Assembly: GCF_003046625.1 (NCBI RefSeq)
Contig: NZ_QAAD01000004.1
Coordinates: 62,001 to 126,000, forward strand
From: Mangrovibacterium marinum
GTDB lineage: Bacteria > Bacteroidota > Bacteroidia > Bacteroidales > Prolixibacteraceae
Direction of reading: 5' to 3'
DNA length: 64,000 nucleotides
Below, piece by piece: positions 1-8,806 of the stretch. The position numbers and the translations under genes were made by a program. The notes beneath the pieces were generated by a model. It saw only the letters and a list, made by a program, of their open reading frames with translations, was not told the origin of the DNA and did not search any database. Within the stretch, counting starts at the first letter, position 1, and each line of letters begins with the position of its first letter.

Positions 1-1
1 C

Positions 2-1027
2 TACGAGGTGATCGCTTTTGTTCGCGGAAATCAAAAATATTCGGCAGACCAGCGGATGCTCGATGTAATGGCCGACATTAACGATGGCGTATTTCAACAG
101 CCTAAGAACCTGCGTATCTTCAACTATTCCCTGTTGGACGAAAATTTCGGCTTGTCGGAACAAACGTTGCATGAGCTTTTTCAGGGCGATGTTGATTATT
201 ACCACTTTGCGGCAAGCTTGAAATACGATTTTAAGGCTAAAGATGAAATTTTTCAAACCAATATGGATGGTGTGGAAAACTCAGTTGCCGTATTTTCGAA
301 GTATGCGGCTGCCGATTCGCGTTTCTTCTTTATCAGTACGGCCTATTCGTGCGGAAAACTCGCCGGCCGTTTCGAGGAGAAGTTCTACGATGTTGCCGAA
401 ATCGATGCCTTTCGCAACTATTATGAGCAGTCGAAGCGCTATGCCGAAAATCTGATTCGGAAACATATCGAAAATGACGGACTGAACGCGCATATTTTGC
501 GTTTATCGCAGGTTGTGGGAAATAATAAGACGGGCGTTACAAAAACCGACTATGGAATTTTCGATTTCTCGCGGCGGATTCAAAGCTTGGCGTTGCGGAA
601 TCCTAATCTGGAATTACGAGCCAAAATTGATCCGGAATCGACTCAAAATCTGATTCCCATCGACAAGGTCGTGAGTTATCTGTTGCAGACCGTAAAAATT
701 GAGCAACTGCCGGTGATTATGAATATGGTTTCCAAAAATGCCATCCGAAACAGCGATATCCTCAATAGCCTGCATCGTTTATTGCCCATTAAACTGGTTC
801 CCCAAGTGGAGCTTGATAAGGCAGAGATGAATGTTTATGAGCGGATTATATCGATCGGGATGTCCTTCACAGCAAGCTATACCGGAACCAATATTGAATT
901 TGATACCACCAAGCTGGACGAGGTAATGGAAGCCGATGACAATGAGGCCAGCCCGGAGTCGATTCACCGTATGATTGCCTATTTTCTCGAGGAAAATTCA
1001 GATAAGAAAGCTAAAGTTGCCTGTTAA
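2..1027 (+). CDS. Extended SDR / fatty-acyl-CoA-reductase-like NAD(P)-dependent oxidoreductase (5' partial)
   Basis: The reading frame is open to the left edge, so the N-terminus with the Rossmann glycine motif lies outside the window; the GTG at 8 is only an internal codon. The visible part has the layout of an extended SDR of the NAD_binding_4 (male-sterility / thioester-reductase-like) type: a strand reading FFISTAY, then the catalytic YEQSK (YxxxK) near nt 421-435, then ILRLSQVVGN, typical of substrate-binding loops in this group. Such proteins usually reduce acyl thioesters or act as sugar epimerases; which one applies cannot be told here. It is followed after 21 bp by a CDP-alcohol phosphatidyltransferase, so a lipid role is a reasonable inference. 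Family confident, substrate unknown. Confidence 0.75.
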   Translation, partial: YEVIAFVRGNQKYSADQRMLDVMADINDGVFQQPKNLRIFNYSLLDENFGLSEQTLHELFQGDVDYYHFAASLKYDFKAKDEIFQTNMDGVENSVAVFSKYAAADSRFFFISTAYSCGKLAGRFEEKFYDVAEIDAFRNYYEQSKRYAENLIRKHIENDGLNAHILRLSQVVGNNKTGVTKTDYGIFDFSRRIQSLALRNPNLELRAKIDPESTQNLIPIDKVVSYLLQTVKIEQLPVIMNMVSKNAIRNSDILNSLHRLLPIKLVPQVELDKAEMNVYERIISIGMSFTASYTGTNIEFDTTKLDEVMEADDNEASPESIHRMIAYFLEENSDKKAKVAC

Positions 1028-1048
1028 CCTTCCACAAAACAAAAAACA

Positions 1049-1645
1049 ATGAAACAGATTACAGTAAAAGGAGAAAAGATTATAAATGTGCCCAATTTTA
1101 TCAGCCTTTACCGGCTGTTGGCCTTTCCCCTAATATTTTATTTTGCATTAACCGGGCAGGAAAAATATTACGTTATTTTTCTTTGCATCAGTCTGGTGAG
1201 CGATGTCCTCGATGGCAATATTGCCCGTTATTTTAAACTGCAAACCAATTTCGGAGCAGCACTCGATAACCTGGCCGATATTTGCACTTATGCCATGGCT
1301 TTGCTGGGCTTGTTCCTGTTTAAATGGACCGAAATTGAACCGCATGCCTGGATTTTGTATTTGTTCCTGACCGTTTTTGTGCTTAGCTATATTGTTGCCT
1401 TTGCCCGGTTTGGTAAGATTCCCGGCTTACACCTGTACTCAGCAGTGTCGGCAGGCTATATCCAAAGTATCTTCTTTTTTGTGCTTTTTGTATTTGGCTT
1501 TTATCCCTGGATGTATTACCTGGCAGTGGGCTGGGGGGCTTTTGCCTACATCGAGAAGATTTTTGTTTTGCTGAAGCTGGATGATATCCGCATTGGTGTA
1601 AAAGGACTCTACTGGCTTTTGAAAAGCCAGAAAAGCCGTTCCTAA
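1049..1645 (+). CDS. CDP-alcohol phosphatidyltransferase family membrane protein
   Basis: A 198-aa integral membrane protein with several hydrophobic segments. Around residues 52-77 it carries the full family signature D-x2-D-G-x2-A-R-x8-G-x3-D-x3-D, read as DVLDGNIAR, then G, then D and D in the expected spacing. These aspartates bind the metal ions and the CDP-alcohol. The enzyme transfers a phosphatidyl or phospho-alcohol group from a CDP-activated donor to an alcohol (glycerol-phosphate, serine, inositol-phosphate or similar) in the inner membrane; the acceptor cannot be decided by eye. It is close to its neighbours (21 bp after the SDR, 12 bp before the DUF5686 gene), suggesting one transcript. 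Confidence 0.85.
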   Translation: MKQITVKGEKIINVPNFISLYRLLAFPLIFYFALTGQEKYYVIFLCISLVSDVLDGNIARYFKLQTNFGAALDNLADICTYAMALLGLFLFKWTEIEPHAWILYLFLTVFVLSYIVAFARFGKIPGLHLYSAVSAGYIQSIFFFVLFVFGFYPWMYYLAVGWGAFAYIEKIFVLLKLDDIRIGVKGLYWLLKSQKSRS

Positions 1646-1657
1646 AGTTCAGAATCC

Positions 1658-4099
1658 ATGTTAAGGATATTTGCTATCGCCATTTTTATGGCAATTGTAA
1701 GTTCCGGGGTTTTTGGGCAGAGCGTTTCGGGTGTTGTGCGGGAAGCCGATTCGAATGAAAGCATTCCCTTTGCCAACATCTGGATTAAAGGAACCCTGCA
1801 GGGAACCCAATCGGAACTGGACGGGCGCTTTACCATACCGGCGCCCAAAGGAGATACCCTGGTTGTGTCGGCCGTTGGCTTTGTGCAACAGGAGTTTATC
1901 CTGAAGCGCAATCAAAAGAATGAACTGACGGTTCAGATGCAAAAAGATGTGAAGAAAATTGATGAAGTTACGGTCAAATCCGATATTCCTTTTGCCCGGG
2001 TGGTCTTCAATCAAATTCAGAAGCATAAAAAGGAAAACCGCGAAAAGCTCGAGAGCGTACCGGCGTATAAAAAACTGGAAAATACGACTGTCTATATTGC
2101 GGTCGACACAACGGCAAAGGTGAGCCGGTTTTTCAATAATATGTCCGATGTAACGGTTAGTCTGGAAGGACAGGATATGCGCTTTTCGCCGGTTTACCTC
2201 GAAGAACTTGCCGAAGATGTAAAGGGAGACTCGGCTGATGTGGTCTATGTGAAGAAGGACGGTATTTTTCCGCGTTCCGAGTCGTTCATCGAAAGCTTCA
2301 TCCTGAAAAATGTGGCCGTTAAGATGGACTTCTACGACGACCATATTGTTATTATGGATCGGGGATATGTCTCCCCGTTAAGTCGAACGGCACTCTTGTA
2401 TTACGACATCTATTTCAATGATACAATTTACCAGGACGGGCAGAAATATTATCATCTGACTTATGCTCCCAAGAATCCGCGAAATCCGCTTTTCTCGGGC
2501 AGCTTTACCGTTGATGCCGAAAACTATGCGCTGTCGAAAATTGAAGCCTTTATTTCGGGCAAAGCCAATCTGAACTTTATCAACGGGTTTCGGGGCTGTG
2601 CCAAATATCAGCTTGACCACGACGGAAATTATTTTTTTGATGCCCAGCAGGTCGATATTAATATGTCGCTCAAGTCGAATAAAGATTCGGCGGCTTACAG
2701 TTCGCGACGGCTGGAAAGTGTGAGCAGCGGAAACTGGTTGATTAATAAGACGACGAGTTACTCGACATCGCCGCGACTGGATGCCGTGAAAACGCGCGAC
2801 TGGAAATCACAGCCCGAGTTTGCTCTCAGCTCACTGGATGATGAAACCTACCGGAGTGTGGATAAGCTGAAACAGGCACCAATCGTCAAAAATGTCGATA
2901 AAATTGGTGGTGTAGCCCTAACCAGCTTCTACAATATGGGCAAGATTGACCTGGGGCCGGTGTTCGATATTTACTCGACCAACATGATTGAGGGGAACCG
3001 TTTTTCGATTCCTGTGCGGACTAGTGAGCAAATGTTCGAGCGTTACTCCATTGGTGGGTTTATTGGTTATGGTACAAAAAATAAGGAATTTAAATTCGGG
3101 GCCAATTTTGATATGCAGCCCGGAAAAACCGATAAGTTTTTGTTCCGTTTTCGTTATTATAACGATTATAACCTGATCTCGCAGGATCGCTTTTTGCGAT
3201 TTATTAAGCATAACCCGAACAACAAGGGAAACAGTAACTTCATTGCGGTTTTCACCACCAAAGAGAAAAACCCGTACCTGAAGGAAGAGAAATATCTGGA
3301 AGCACGAATCGAGTATAACAGCCCGAACGACTTTCACCTGGAGGCTTCGCCCTATGTCAATTGGAATTACAGCACCTCCTATGTGTCATTCACCAAAGAT
3401 GGGGTGCCGTACGAGAAGTTCACGAACTACGGGGTGTTGGTAGACGCCCGCTTTGCCTTTGGCCAGCACTACGATAAGTATTTCTTCGATCGGATTTACT
3501 ATGTAGACCCAATTCCGGTGATTGATGTTGGAGTCGATTTCGGACGCCTGTCGGTACCGGGAATGGACGGAGACCAAGGCTTTTATGCCCGTTTCCATAG
3601 TTCCATTCAAGGGCGGATTTTGTTGGGACAGATGTTCGTAAACTATATGCTCAATGGCGGTTATTTGTTTGGCGATGCGCCATTCGATCAGCTCGACCTG
3701 CCGGTGGGCTCCATGTCGCTGGGCTATGCCAAGTTTCGATTCAATCTGTTGCATCATGCTTCGTTTGCCCACAATGCCTACGTAAACCTGCATTCGCATT
3801 TGAACGGAGGAGGGGTATTGCTCAATAAAATACCCTTGATTCGGAAACTGAAATTGCGGGAGGTGGTTTCACTAAAAGCTCATTACGGCGACTTAACAAA
3901 GTCGTATCATGGTGTGTTCGATCTGCCCGACTTCTTTCGGAACGAAAAGAATACACCCTATGCCGAAATTGGCTTTGGGGTAACCAATCTTTTCAAAGTT
4001 TTGCGGGTTGAATATGTGCGTCAATTGGGCAGTACCTACCGGAATAGCGATTTCACCTATAAAAATGGCATCTTCTTCCGGACCGAAATGAGTTTTTAA
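1658..4099 (+). CDS. DUF5686 outer-membrane protein with N-terminal carboxypeptidase-regulatory-like domain
   Basis: 813 aa. The signal peptide ends about residue 21 (VFGQ). It is followed by a carboxypeptidase-D regulatory-like beta-sandwich (about 22-105, with SVSGVVREADSNESIPFANI and ELDGRFTIP). The remainder matches the Bacteroidota DUF5686 layout: a mixed periplasmic part and a beta-barrel-like C-terminal half rich in alternating aromatic/polar strands, ending in F (EMSF), as many outer-membrane barrels do. The function of DUF5686 is not established. It may be an envelope-remodelling or transport barrel; without a TonB plug it is not a SusC. It is placed between lipid-type genes on the same strand, with a 14-bp gap to the SDR that follows. 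Confidence 0.8.
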   Translation: MLRIFAIAIFMAIVSSGVFGQSVSGVVREADSNESIPFANIWIKGTLQGTQSELDGRFTIPAPKGDTLVVSAVGFVQQEFILKRNQKNELTVQMQKDVKKIDEVTVKSDIPFARVVFNQIQKHKKENREKLESVPAYKKLENTTVYIAVDTTAKVSRFFNNMSDVTVSLEGQDMRFSPVYLEELAEDVKGDSADVVYVKKDGIFPRSESFIESFILKNVAVKMDFYDDHIVIMDRGYVSPLSRTALLYYDIYFNDTIYQDGQKYYHLTYAPKNPRNPLFSGSFTVDAENYALSKIEAFISGKANLNFINGFRGCAKYQLDHDGNYFFDAQQVDINMSLKSNKDSAAYSSRRLESVSSGNWLINKTTSYSTSPRLDAVKTRDWKSQPEFALSSLDDETYRSVDKLKQAPIVKNVDKIGGVALTSFYNMGKIDLGPVFDIYSTNMIEGNRFSIPVRTSEQMFERYSIGGFIGYGTKNKEFKFGANFDMQPGKTDKFLFRFRYYNDYNLISQDRFLRFIKHNPNNKGNSNFIAVFTTKEKNPYLKEEKYLEARIEYNSPNDFHLEASPYVNWNYSTSYVSFTKDGVPYEKFTNYGVLVDARFAFGQHYDKYFFDRIYYVDPIPVIDVGVDFGRLSVPGMDGDQGFYARFHSSIQGRILLGQMFVNYMLNGGYLFGDAPFDQLDLPVGSMSLGYAKFRFNLLHHASFAHNAYVNLHSHLNGGGVLLNKIPLIRKLKLREVVSLKAHYGDLTKSYHGVFDLPDFFRNEKNTPYAEIGFGVTNLFKVLRVEYVRQLGSTYRNSDFTYKNGIFFRTEMSF

Positions 4100-4113
4100 A
4101 CTATATTCAAGGA

Positions 4114-4908
4114 ATGAAAAATCTGAAGGGAAAAGTCGTTTGGATTACCGGAGCATCGTCGGGGATTGGTGAAGCACTGGCGATTGCCTTTGCCCGCGAA
4201 GGAGCCTTTCCGGTGTTGTCGGCGCGTAATAGGCAAAAGCTCCAACAGGTGCAGCAGCAATGCTTGCAGCACACCGCAGAATGCTGGATCCTGCCACTCG
4301 ACCTGTCTGACGCGGCTGCCCTGGAAGGAGCCGCGGAGGCAGTTGTTCAACAAGCCGGGCGTATTGACCTGTTGGTGAACAATGCCGGACGTAGTCAGCG
4401 TTCGCTCGCCAGGAATACACCGCTGCAAATTGATCGGGAGATCATGGAGCTGAACTTCTTCAGTGTTGTTGGCTTAACAAAATTGGTGTTGCAGCAGATG
4501 CTTCGGCAAGGATCCGGACACCTGGTGGTGATCAGTAGTATCACCGGAAAGTTTGGTTTCCCCTGGCGTACGGCCTACAGTGCTTCGAAACACGCTGTAC
4601 AGGGCTATTTTGAGGCCTTGCGAGCCGAGCTGGTCAACGAGCATATCGATGTGACCATCGTGTCGCCGGGCCGCGTTAATACAAATGTGTCGAAGAATGC
4701 AATCACCGCGACTGGTGAGGCCTACGATAAAATGGACGACGGGCAGGCAGCAGGTATGCCCGCCGACGAGTGTGCTGCGCAAATTGTTAAGGCGATCAAA
4801 AAGAATAAAAAGGAAATACTGGTGGGCCGTAAAGAGTTGCTGATGGTGTACATCCGGCGTTTTTTGCCTGCTTTGTTTTATAAATTAGTGACCAGGATTA
4901 AGAACTAG
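4114..4908 (+). CDS. Classical short-chain dehydrogenase/reductase
   Basis: 264 aa, normal length for a classical SDR. The cofactor-binding TGASSGIG is at residues 12-19, NNAG near 89-92, the catalytic serine in VVISSITGK near 142, and the catalytic Tyr155-x3-Lys159 in YSASK. The long C-terminal tail after LVGRKELL and the hydrophobic RRFLPALFYKLV end suggest membrane attachment, as in DHRS7-like or 3-ketosphinganine-reductase-like members. It catalyses NAD(P)H-dependent reduction or oxidation of a keto/hydroxy group. The substrate is not visible, but the gene follows a phosphatidyltransferase and an acyl-reductase-like gene on the same strand. Confidence 0.85.
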   Translation: MKNLKGKVVWITGASSGIGEALAIAFAREGAFPVLSARNRQKLQQVQQQCLQHTAECWILPLDLSDAAALEGAAEAVVQQAGRIDLLVNNAGRSQRSLARNTPLQIDREIMELNFFSVVGLTKLVLQQMLRQGSGHLVVISSITGKFGFPWRTAYSASKHAVQGYFEALRAELVNEHIDVTIVSPGRVNTNVSKNAITATGEAYDKMDDGQAAGMPADECAAQIVKAIKKNKKEILVGRKELLMVYIRRFLPALFYKLVTRIKN

Positions 4909-4938
4909 AGCTGAGGCTCTTTAAAATAGAATCACTCT

Positions 4939-5994
4939 ATGAAAAAAAATATTGTTGGTATTCAGCAGGTTGGAGTTGGTGTAGTGAACGCCAAAGAAGC
5001 CTGGAAATGGTATCGGAAAGTATTTGGCATGGACATCAATGTCTTTGAAGATACGGCAACAGCCAAACTGATGAAGCATTATACCAACGGCCAGGAATGT
5101 GAACGTTACGCCGCACTGGCGATGAATATGGAAGGTGGCGGTGGTTTCGAGATCTGGCAGCATACCGGGCGAAAGCCCCAGGCACCGGTTTTTGATGTGC
5201 GTTTGGGCGATACCGGAATTTTCATCACCAAGATGAAATGTCGGGATGTGCGAAAGGCCTACCGTGAACATCAGGCCTTGGGGGTTCAGTTGTTGTCGGA
5301 GCCGACTAGCGATCCGAAAGGAAACCTGCACTATTATCTGCTCGATCCGTATAACAATATCTTCGAGGTGGTAGCCGATTCGTATGTTTACAGGAAGGAA
5401 AAATCGGTAACAGGCGGCGTTGCCGGCGTGGTGATTGGAGTTTCGGACATCGAGGAAGCCCGCAAAGTATATTCCGGCATTCTGGAATACGATCAGCTTG
5501 TCTACGACGAAAGCGGGCAGTTTGCCGATTTCGAAGCCTTGCCTGGTGGTGGCGAAAAATACCGCCGTGTGTTGTTGAAGCATAAAGGACGCACCGGTCC
5601 GTTCAGCAAAATATTGGGGCCCACCCAAATTGAGTTGGTGCAGGCACTCGATCGCAAGCCCGACCACATCTTCCGGGAGCGTATTTGGGGCGAGCTGGGG
5701 TACATTCATCTGTGTTTCGATATTCAGGGCATGGAATGGCTTCAAAAGGAATGCGACGAAAAGGGTTTTGCCTTTACGGTAAATTCGGCCGATAGCTTCG
5801 ATATGGGCGTTGCTGCGGGGCATTTCTCCTATATCTCCGATCCCGACGGAACACCGATTGAATTTGTGGAAACCCATAAACTTCCCATCGTCGAAAAACT
5901 GGGATGGTATATGAACCTGAAAGGTCGCGATCCGAAGAAATCGTTGCCCAATTGGATGGTGAAAACACTTCGTTTTAACCGCGTGAAGGATTAG
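4939..5994 (+). CDS. VOC (glyoxalase/bleomycin-resistance/dioxygenase superfamily) protein, two domains
   Basis: 351 aa built from two vicinal-oxygen-chelate units. The first spans about residues 5-150 and ends in YYLLDPYNNIFEVV; the second spans about 155-315 and ends in FSYISDPDGTPIEFVE. Both show the strand-loop-strand pattern with a C-terminal acidic residue (E in FEVV and IEFVE) that usually binds metal. HLCFDI in the second half supplies a candidate metal histidine. Members include glyoxalase I, extradiol dioxygenases and 4-hydroxyphenylpyruvate dioxygenase. The spacing of the acidic ligands recalls the last group, but the identity is too uncertain to name a reaction. It follows the SDR by 30 bp and may be last in that transcript. 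Confidence 0.7.
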   Translation: MKKNIVGIQQVGVGVVNAKEAWKWYRKVFGMDINVFEDTATAKLMKHYTNGQECERYAALAMNMEGGGGFEIWQHTGRKPQAPVFDVRLGDTGIFITKMKCRDVRKAYREHQALGVQLLSEPTSDPKGNLHYYLLDPYNNIFEVVADSYVYRKEKSVTGGVAGVVIGVSDIEEARKVYSGILEYDQLVYDESGQFADFEALPGGGEKYRRVLLKHKGRTGPFSKILGPTQIELVQALDRKPDHIFRERIWGELGYIHLCFDIQGMEWLQKECDEKGFAFTVNSADSFDMGVAAGHFSYISDPDGTPIEFVETHKLPIVEKLGWYMNLKGRDPKKSLPNWMVKTLRFNRVKD

Positions 5995-6034
5995 TGCGGA
6001 AGTGGCTGAAATGGGCTCCGATTGCCGGAGTGAA

Positions 6035-6078
6035 GACTAAAAAAGAAGAGAACCGCGATCGAAATCAACGGTTCTCTT
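6035..6078 (-). terminator. Rho-independent terminator of the tRNA-Thr gene
   Basis: A perfect 10-bp inverted repeat, AAGAGAACCG at 6046-6055 and CGGTTCTCTT at 6069-6078, with a 13-nt loop. Read on the minus strand, the stem is followed by a run of U from the A-tract at 6039-6044. It lies 14 bp downstream of the tRNA 3' end. Confidence 0.8.
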
Positions 6079-6091
6079 ACAGATGGGCAGG

Positions 6092-6164
6092 AGCCTCTCA
6101 CGGGACTCGAACCCGCGACCTGCTCATTACGAATGAGCTGCTCTACCAGCTGAGCTAAAGAGGC
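6092..6164 (-). tRNA. tRNA-Thr (anticodon CGT)
   Basis: A 73-nt cloverleaf on the minus strand. Acceptor stem GCCTCTT/GAGAGGC (one G-T pair), D-stem GCTC/GAGC with GGTA in the loop, anticodon stem GCTCA/TGAGC with loop TTCGTAA, and T-stem GCGGG/CCCGT with TTCGAGT in the loop. The anticodon CGT is complementary to 6129-6131 and reads the threonine codon ACG. Position 73 is T and CCA is not encoded, as usual for Bacteroidota, so it must be added after transcription. The gene lies between lon (same strand, upstream) and a U-tailed terminator. Confidence 0.95.
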
Positions 6165-6170
6165 TGAAAT

Positions 6171-6201
6171 GATAGCCCGAAGTTAATTGCTTCGGGCTAT
6201 C
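6171..6201 (-). terminator. Strong hairpin between lon and tRNA-Thr
   Basis: A perfect 12-bp inverted repeat, GATAGCCCGAAG (6171-6182) and CTTCGGGCTATC (6190-6201), with a 7-nt loop. It is 38 bp past the lon stop codon and only 7 bp upstream of the tRNA 5' end. No U-run follows, so it may be a weak lon terminator, an mRNA 3' stabiliser or a processing site separating a lon-tRNA read-through transcript. Confidence 0.5.
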
Positions 6202-6238
6202 GTTGTTCTCGGCGAACAATATATTTTTCAGAAAATAA

Positions 6239-8608
6239 CTATTTTTTGGCGAAAGCAATCTTGATTACTTCCTCGAAATAGTTCACAAAGTGGGGAGTGA
6301 TCCCTTCTTTCAGATAGTCGGGCAAGGCCTCAAAATCTTTCCTGTTCTCGGCGGGGAAAATCAGCTCGAACACTTTCACCCGGCGGGCAGCAATGGTCTT
6401 CTCGCGAACGCCTCCAATGGGTAAAACCTTGCCGGTCAGGGTTAGTTCGCCGGTCATGGCCAACCCCTTGCGGACCGCTTGGTTGATTGCCAGCGAGTAC
6501 ATCGCCAGGGCCATGGTGATTCCTGCCGACGGACCATCCTTGGGCGTTGCACCGGCCGGGACATGCAGGTGTACCAGATGGTTTTTGAAAAACTCCCTTT
6601 GGTCGTTCTCGAGTAAGCTTTGAACGTACGAGTAGGCGATTTCAGACGATTCCTGCATCACGTTGCCGAGCTGACCGGTTTGCTTTAAACCCGGTCCCCG
6701 GCCTTTTACACCTTGTGCTTCGATGTATAGCGTTGCTCCCCCCAGAGCAGTCCATGCCAGGCCCAGTGTCACTCCGGGAAGCGATTTTTGGTATAGCTCT
6801 TCAGTGGTGAATACCGCTTGTCCCAGAAATTCGCTCAGGTTGTTTTTGCTGACGTTGATTTTAGTGTCGCCGTTCTCTGTCAGTAACAGCGTCGACTTGC
6901 GCATAATCTTTTTAATTTGATTTTCCATATCGCGGACACCGGCTTCGCGGGCATAGCTGTCGGCAATTTCGACGAGGGCTGCGTCGGTAATATTTACTTC
7001 GCTGGCTTTCAGTCCGTGTTCCTTGCGTTGTTTGGGAATCAGGTAGCGTTTGGCGATTTCCACTTTCTCTTCCAGTATGTAGCCGGAAAGCTTGATAATT
7101 TCCATCCGGTCGAGCAAGGGGCGCGGAATGGTATCCAGCTGGTTGGCAGTGGTCACAAACAGGATGTTCGATAAATCGTAGCGCACATCCAGGTAGTGAT
7201 CCAGAAAGTCGCTGTTTTGCTCCGGATCCAGCACTTCCAGTAAGGCCGATGCCGGATCGCCCTGGTAGCTGGCGCCGATTTTATCAATCTCGTCGAGCAT
7301 GATCACCGGGTTGGAAACACCAGTCCGTTTCAAACTTTGAATCAATTTGCCGGGCATGGCACCGATGTAGGTGCGTCGGTGGCCTTTAATTTCGGCTTCG
7401 TCGCGCATGCCGCCAACCGAGAAACGGTAGAACTCGCGCCCCAGGGCATCGGCGATCGATTTGCCGATAGAGGTTTTGCCAACCCCCGGAGGGCCAACCA
7501 GACAAATGATCGATCCGGATACTTTGCGCCGCTTGACGATGGTGCTCACAAATTCCAGGATGCGTTGCTTCACATCGTTCAGCCCGTAATGTTGCTCATC
7601 GAGTATTTGGCGCGCTTTGGCCAGGTCGTAATTGTCTTCCGAAAACACGCCCCAGGGCAGATCGGTTAGCCAGTTCAGGTAGGTCCGCGAAACCTGGTAC
7701 TCGGCCGAGCCACTCTCCAGTGTTTGCAGTTTGTTCAGCTCTTCCTGAATAACACCGGCGACCTCATCGGACAAGACGAGCTTTTGAATTTTCTTTTCAA
7801 TCGTTTCTGTCTCGCTGGTTTTATCGTCTTTTTCCAGTCCCAGTTCCTGCTTGATAATTTTTAGTTGTTCACGCAGGAAAAACTCGCGCTGCTGAGAGGA
7901 TATTTTCTCTTCAATCTGTTTCTGAATGTTTTGTTGAAGCTCATTTAACTCGATTTCCTCTTTCAGTAGTTTCAGCAACAAGTCGCTGCGGTGAAAAAGA
8001 TCGATCGACTCGAGCACCGGCTGCAGTTTGTCGCCGTCAGCCGTCAGAAACGACGCCACCAAGTCCATTAGCAGGCCGGGTTTCTCCATACCAACCTGCG
8101 ACAGAGCCAGCTTCATCTGTTCCTGAAACATGGGGTTTAGCTGTATCAATTTTTTGACCAGGTTAATGATTGCCAGAGTGTACGCTTTCAGCTCGTTGCT
8201 GATTTCCTGCTTTTCTTCGTATTCGTACTCAACCTGCCAGTGGGGAATCCCCAGCCGCGTCACTTCCCGCTTGTAATGAAAACGCGTGACGGCCTGTGCA
8301 AAAAACTGGATGCTGTCATCGGTCTTGTTGATGATCTTTAGAATCTTCAGCAAAGTGCCCGTTCGGTGTTTGCGCGAATCAAAGAAATCAGCTTTGTTCT
8401 CTTCCTTGATGTAGGAGACACCTATGAAACCACCGTTTTTCTCGATGGAATACAGGACAGCCTTTACAACTTTGCGGTTCACGAAATTTAATGGTAAAGC
8501 CAAGCCGGGAAAAACAGGGCGATTCTCGAGAGGAAGGACTACAATATTATCCGGATAAACCTCCGATACCAGCACAATTCCGGCATTTTCAGTGGTGTTG
8601 TTTTCCAT
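6239..8608 (-). CDS. lon: Lon, ATP-dependent endopeptidase La
   Basis: 789 aa, normal Lon length. N-terminal LON substrate-binding domain (IVVLPLENRPVFPG near residue 23), a long coiled-coil linker (about 190-300, LQQNIQKQIEEKISSQQREF), an AAA+ module with Walker A GPPGVGKT near 370 and Walker B MLDEIDKIG, and a C-terminal serine protease domain with KDGPSAG (catalytic Ser near 692) and the Lys of GGVREKTIAA near 735. It degrades damaged and short-lived regulatory proteins in the cytoplasm as a hexamer. The start ATG at 8608 gives the usual family N-terminus. The upstream region holds a candidate -7 box (TATGTTTG, minus strand, 8702-8709) and a dyad CTGCCA/TGGCAG (8749-8778) that might be a stress operator. 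Confidence 0.95.
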   Translation of the reverse strand: MENNTTENAGIVLVSEVYPDNIVVLPLENRPVFPGLALPLNFVNRKVVKAVLYSIEKNGGFIGVSYIKEENKADFFDSRKHRTGTLLKILKIINKTDDSIQFFAQAVTRFHYKREVTRLGIPHWQVEYEYEEKQEISNELKAYTLAIINLVKKLIQLNPMFQEQMKLALSQVGMEKPGLLMDLVASFLTADGDKLQPVLESIDLFHRSDLLLKLLKEEIELNELQQNIQKQIEEKISSQQREFFLREQLKIIKQELGLEKDDKTSETETIEKKIQKLVLSDEVAGVIQEELNKLQTLESGSAEYQVSRTYLNWLTDLPWGVFSEDNYDLAKARQILDEQHYGLNDVKQRILEFVSTIVKRRKVSGSIICLVGPPGVGKTSIGKSIADALGREFYRFSVGGMRDEAEIKGHRRTYIGAMPGKLIQSLKRTGVSNPVIMLDEIDKIGASYQGDPASALLEVLDPEQNSDFLDHYLDVRYDLSNILFVTTANQLDTIPRPLLDRMEIIKLSGYILEEKVEIAKRYLIPKQRKEHGLKASEVNITDAALVEIADSYAREAGVRDMENQIKKIMRKSTLLLTENGDTKINVSKNNLSEFLGQAVFTTEELYQKSLPGVTLGLAWTALGGATLYIEAQGVKGRGPGLKQTGQLGNVMQESSEIAYSYVQSLLENDQREFFKNHLVHLHVPAGATPKDGPSAGITMALAMYSLAINQAVRKGLAMTGELTLTGKVLPIGGVREKTIAARRVKVFELIFPAENRKDFEALPDYLKEGITPHFVNYFEEVIKIAFAKK

Positions 8609-8701
8609 GTTGTTTCAAATTTTAGAAGACCTTCAGTTCTTTCGTTCCAGCCGGAAATTAAGATATCTATTTTTCCGCAGGAAACGATGGTTACAGGTTT
8701 T

Positions 8702-8709
8702 CAAACATA
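8702..8709 (-). promoter_or_regulatory. lon: Candidate -7 promoter box for lon
   Basis: TATGTTTG on the minus strand fits the Bacteroidota -7 consensus TAnnTTTG and would start transcription about 85 nt ahead of the lon start codon. No TTTG is found 19 bp further upstream, so only half of the promoter is recognisable. Confidence 0.35.
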
Positions 8710-8748
8710 AAACCAAAGCCCGATTGCGAACGAATTGACAGGCGAAAC

Positions 8749-8778
8749 TGCCATTTTGGTCGGCTTCGTATCTGGCAG
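8749..8778. promoter_or_regulatory. Dyad upstream of lon (possible operator)
   Basis: CTGCCA (8749-8754) and its inverse TGGCAG (8773-8778) are separated by 18 bp, about 140-170 bp upstream of lon and just ahead of an interspersed repeat copy. The first arm sits in AACTGCCATTTTGGTCGG, itself a rough dyad. No regulator is known for it here; an operator role is only inference. Confidence 0.25.
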
Positions 8779-8806
8779 AAACGAAAAAACGACAGTTGCG
8801 GTAATC

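Noticed and set aside
4921-5877. 318-aa minus-strand ORF opposite the VOC gene
   Set aside because: It lies wholly inside the VOC coding region, has no recognisable motif and is rich in His/Ile/Gln as is typical for an antisense shadow; the plus-strand product has clear VOC domains.
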